A stretch of DNA of 64,000 bases from assembly GCF_008831285.2 (NCBI RefSeq), contig NC_045139.1:18828354-18892353 (forward strand), read 5' to 3'. This DNA is from Nymphaea colorata. Taxonomy: Eukaryota > Streptophyta > Magnoliopsida > Nymphaeales > Nymphaeaceae. A program made the position numbers and the translations under genes. Positions 61,151 to 64,000 of the stretch are shown here, one piece after another (the first letter of the stretch is position 1; each line of letters starts with the position of its first letter). The notes beneath the pieces are model-generated. The model had not been told where the DNA came from, did not search any database, and saw only the letters and a program-made list of their open reading frames with translations.

Positions 61151-61689
61151 GAATGCAATCATTTGTTCTATACGTTCCCATCATTTGCTGCTCCGATCTT
61201 CGCATGGGTTATGAAAAGACAGTTGTGAAATTTCGTGGGGCTCTCGTTCAATTTTGCTTTCTTGTACAATTTCACTCCATCCACCTGACTAAAGGATTGA
61301 AAATAAGATTTTGAAGTTGAAAGCCACGAGTTGGAAGGTGCGGTTTTAATAGCATGAACAAGAGTAAATCATGCTTAAAAGAAAGATACAATTGTAATGA
61401 GCTGTACGAATCTTTAAATTTCATATAATGAAGGAGATTAAAAAAACTTATGTGTATCTTGTTTTGACCTTAAAAAAAAATTCATTTTTCTGAATGCACA
61501 TGCTACCACTGCAAATGCTATTTCTAGTTGCACCACTTGATGTGGTGAACAATCAGATCACTCATTCAAATGGAACTTGGAGGTCTCAACTTTGAATTAT
61601 GCCCAAGAACTCCGGTCGAAGTCCTTACTGAGTACATTAACGAGATGCTTCTCCTTTTATATTAGGGCGTTTATAATATTAATTATCTC

Positions 61690-61949
61690 TGTTAAGTATT
61701 TGACAACACTTATGTTGTTCAACTATTCTTAGTTTGGAATGCAGTAATTGTGATTTCCTCATCTATAAATAGAAGAGATATGGTTAATTTGTCATGATCA
61801 GTCAGTCTCAGATATATATGAAATCGTTCTCCAATTCGTCTCTTTGTTTCTCTTTTTCCCATCTGGTTAAACAATCGTTACTCAGTGTAGCTTCGCTGCA
61901 GTCCCTTTTGTCCAGGCCAGAAATAGCAAGGAGATTAACTGTAGCAACA
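61690..61949 (+). mobile_element. possible solo LTR
   Basis: A stretch starting TGTTAAG and ending CAACA contains TATAAATAG (61764) followed by a pyrimidine-rich transcript-start-like tract. This layout resembles a Copia-type LTR. The flanking 5-mers (ATCTC, GAATG) do not match, so the boundaries, or the call itself, may be wrong. Confidence 0.25.
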
Positions 61950-64000
61950 GAATGAATAAGCATTCCTCTTTTGTCATTAAAACATATCAATTCTTGTTAG
62001 GAACTATACGGTAAAGACCATTCTTTTCTGCTTCATCCAATATGAGAATGTTTTTGCTGGTTTTCACAACCAACCAACATGGGGAGGAGAAAAGAAAGCG
62101 CAACTGCAGTAGAGTAATAACAGGAAAAGAAAAAAGTAAAGAGAAAGGAGGTGAGGAAATATGGGTCCTATACCTGTCAAATCCAGCAGTTTTTTCACCT
62201 ACCTTCTGCATTTTTATCAACATAAGGTGACAAAAAATTTTACTTTGTTACCATGTAAACTTTTTCTGGGCTTTCTGCTCAACAGATCAACAGTTCAAAT
62301 CATCATCTACGGCTGGGATACAGTTATATGGTCAGTGCCCATATGGGCATTCAAATCTTATTGAAACGACCCATGTGTCGAAGGACCAGGATGGGCCCTA
62401 CCACCTCTGCCACACATGGCACCATATTGTAAACTAGAAGCAGATAACATAAGAAAACAGGATAATCTAAATAGATAAAACAAACAACATTCTTGAGATC
62501 CATGCAGTGTATTCAAGTATGAAGGCATATATATGAAGGTCACCTAACAGGAGGGACCTTCCCACATGGCCATAGTGGGACACATTCATCCGCGTTCTCT
62601 CCATACATGCCATGTTCGATTCCTCATATTGGCTGCCATGGCAATCATGGTGGAAGTCCCTTAGTGCAATATAAATAAATGAGTCACATCAGGGACACTA
62701 AAAAGGTGCTTGATACGAAAAAAGACGTTGCATTATTAAAAACACATGTTCAAAGAAAGAAACACAGTGTAACTACAAATGTTGTTCTCAGTTTTCAACA
62801 ATGGTCTCAAATATAATCACGCTATAATTTTTCACAAGATACAATTTTTTCTTATCAAACACCATGTTAAGTTTGTTGTGATTGAATCCAAGTTGAATCT
62901 AGTATAGCCAAAAAATTCTCACCAAATCCGACCTCGTCAACTCTGCACCTATGGGACCTGCAGAAAATAGCTTGACAGTGCAGGTCAGATTTTGCCGGCT
63001 TACGAGTTTGCCAGGTCCACTTCATGCCATGCATCATGGAAGTAAGTTCCAGCATAAAAATTAATGATAATTCCCTAATTATAATGATTATTGATCATAT
63101 CTTCCAAATGTCATCATCCATTGTTGATAATTAGTTGCTCTTCCATCTTAAGATTTCAGCATATTTCGCTGCCAACAAGAGCACCGATACGCTTGCCTAG
63201 CAGCAGATTAGTTTTAAGACTCCTACGTCAAAAGAAGATCAAACGTCAGTTTGTTAGCATAATCTGTTAAAGTATCGGCCTAAGATTGTCTAAAAAAAGG
63301 TGCAAGGTTAACTGCACTTAAGTTTCTCAGCAATGACACCGTAATGTGACCATGGCAATCGTGAACTGTAAACAGAACTCGCCGGTGGTTCCTTTAAATG
63401 GCGGAAAACGAGCACAACAGAAGTTGGCATCAAGGAAAGTAAATAGCCAGCGCAAGGAAGCAAATCATTGACACTCTTTGCCTTAATTGTCGTATGCTCC
63501 AGTCATTGAGACATGTTTGAGTTGGCAGCAAACTCGATATCCAGACTGAGTTGTAGTATGACCATAAGGTCACTGTACAAACCTCCTCTATACCTTAGAC
63601 CAAATATATATGGTGTTCTACTTTCACTGATAGAACAGTTACATGACATGTGGAGGAGAAAACAGTGAAAGACACAATCGACAAGAGCTTTCAGTATGTC
63701 CAAAAGCCAGTATGATACTTGCAAATTGCACAATGCTAAGCAAAATTCCCTCCACTTAGAGTCGAGGGGACCAGGAGGTACACTTACATGGTTCCAAAAA
63801 GGAGTTCACTTGCATACTAGTTCTTTCCTTTCCACGATTCCATCTTTTAAGAACAACAATGAAATTCACTATTCTCAGGACCAACTAATCAAACCATGGA
63901 CATGCTACCGTCGCCATCACATAACCTTTCAACTTTCAAGTCCTGAAGTTCTTTATATGATGAACATAAAAGAGAAAGATTCAGCAAGCTTCTCCTGCCA
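61950..64000. other. intergenic to window end, no gene seen
   Basis: Mixed composition with no splice-consistent coding exons that I can connect. Open frames at 62867-63055 and 63503-63733 (minus) have no recognisable domains. Confidence 0.4.

Overview
This window is nuclear DNA from a flowering plant. It is AT-rich, has long spliced introns, and carries many (TA)n and (CT)n(TA)n microsatellites, MITE-like elements, tRNA-derived SINEs and one decayed LINE. I reconstructed three genes exon by exon, with every intron phase checked. The species cannot be fixed from the sequence. The very abundant TA tracts and kilobase introns would fit an early-diverging angiosperm, but that is only an impression.

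Layout. (1) 1-5.2 kb, minus strand: the 5' end of a Niemann-Pick C1 (NPC1)-type sterol transporter gene. Three coding exons are visible and the rest lies beyond the left edge. (2) 5.2-26.3 kb: a gene-poor stretch with a near-perfect 870-bp foldback (6230-7098), several MITE-like elements, microsatellites, and an 892-bp hAT-like element (19371-20262). That element has TIRs, an 8-bp target-site duplication and an internal 71-bp minisatellite. (3) 26.3-38.7 kb, plus strand: a complete MCM8 helicase gene with 17 coding exons and about 791 codons. It includes one GC-AG intron and has E2F-like sites at the presumed transcription start. (4) 39.0-42.3 kb, minus strand: a broken L1-type LINE with endonuclease, reverse transcriptase and zinc-knuckle remnants, interrupted by an LTR-type insertion. 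It is followed by a tandem array carrying three Pol III B-box motifs (42.46-42.83 kb). (5) 45.8-51.8 kb, minus strand: a complete receptor-like cytoplasmic kinase of the RLCK-VII/PBL type, with 6 exons, 429 codons and an N-terminal MGSC lipidation motif. Its introns hold a SINE, a hairpin MITE and CT-rich tracts. (6) 51.9-64 kb: intergenic DNA with SINE-like repeats, MITEs and weak coding-like remnants. I recognise no intact gene there.

The three genes act in unrelated processes (endomembrane sterol handling, homologous-recombination DNA repair, membrane-proximal immune or growth signalling). They are neighbours by position, not an operon or cluster. The structures most worth a second look are the foldback, the hAT element with its internal minisatellite, the B-box array, and unusual splice-site features in MCM8 and the kinase.
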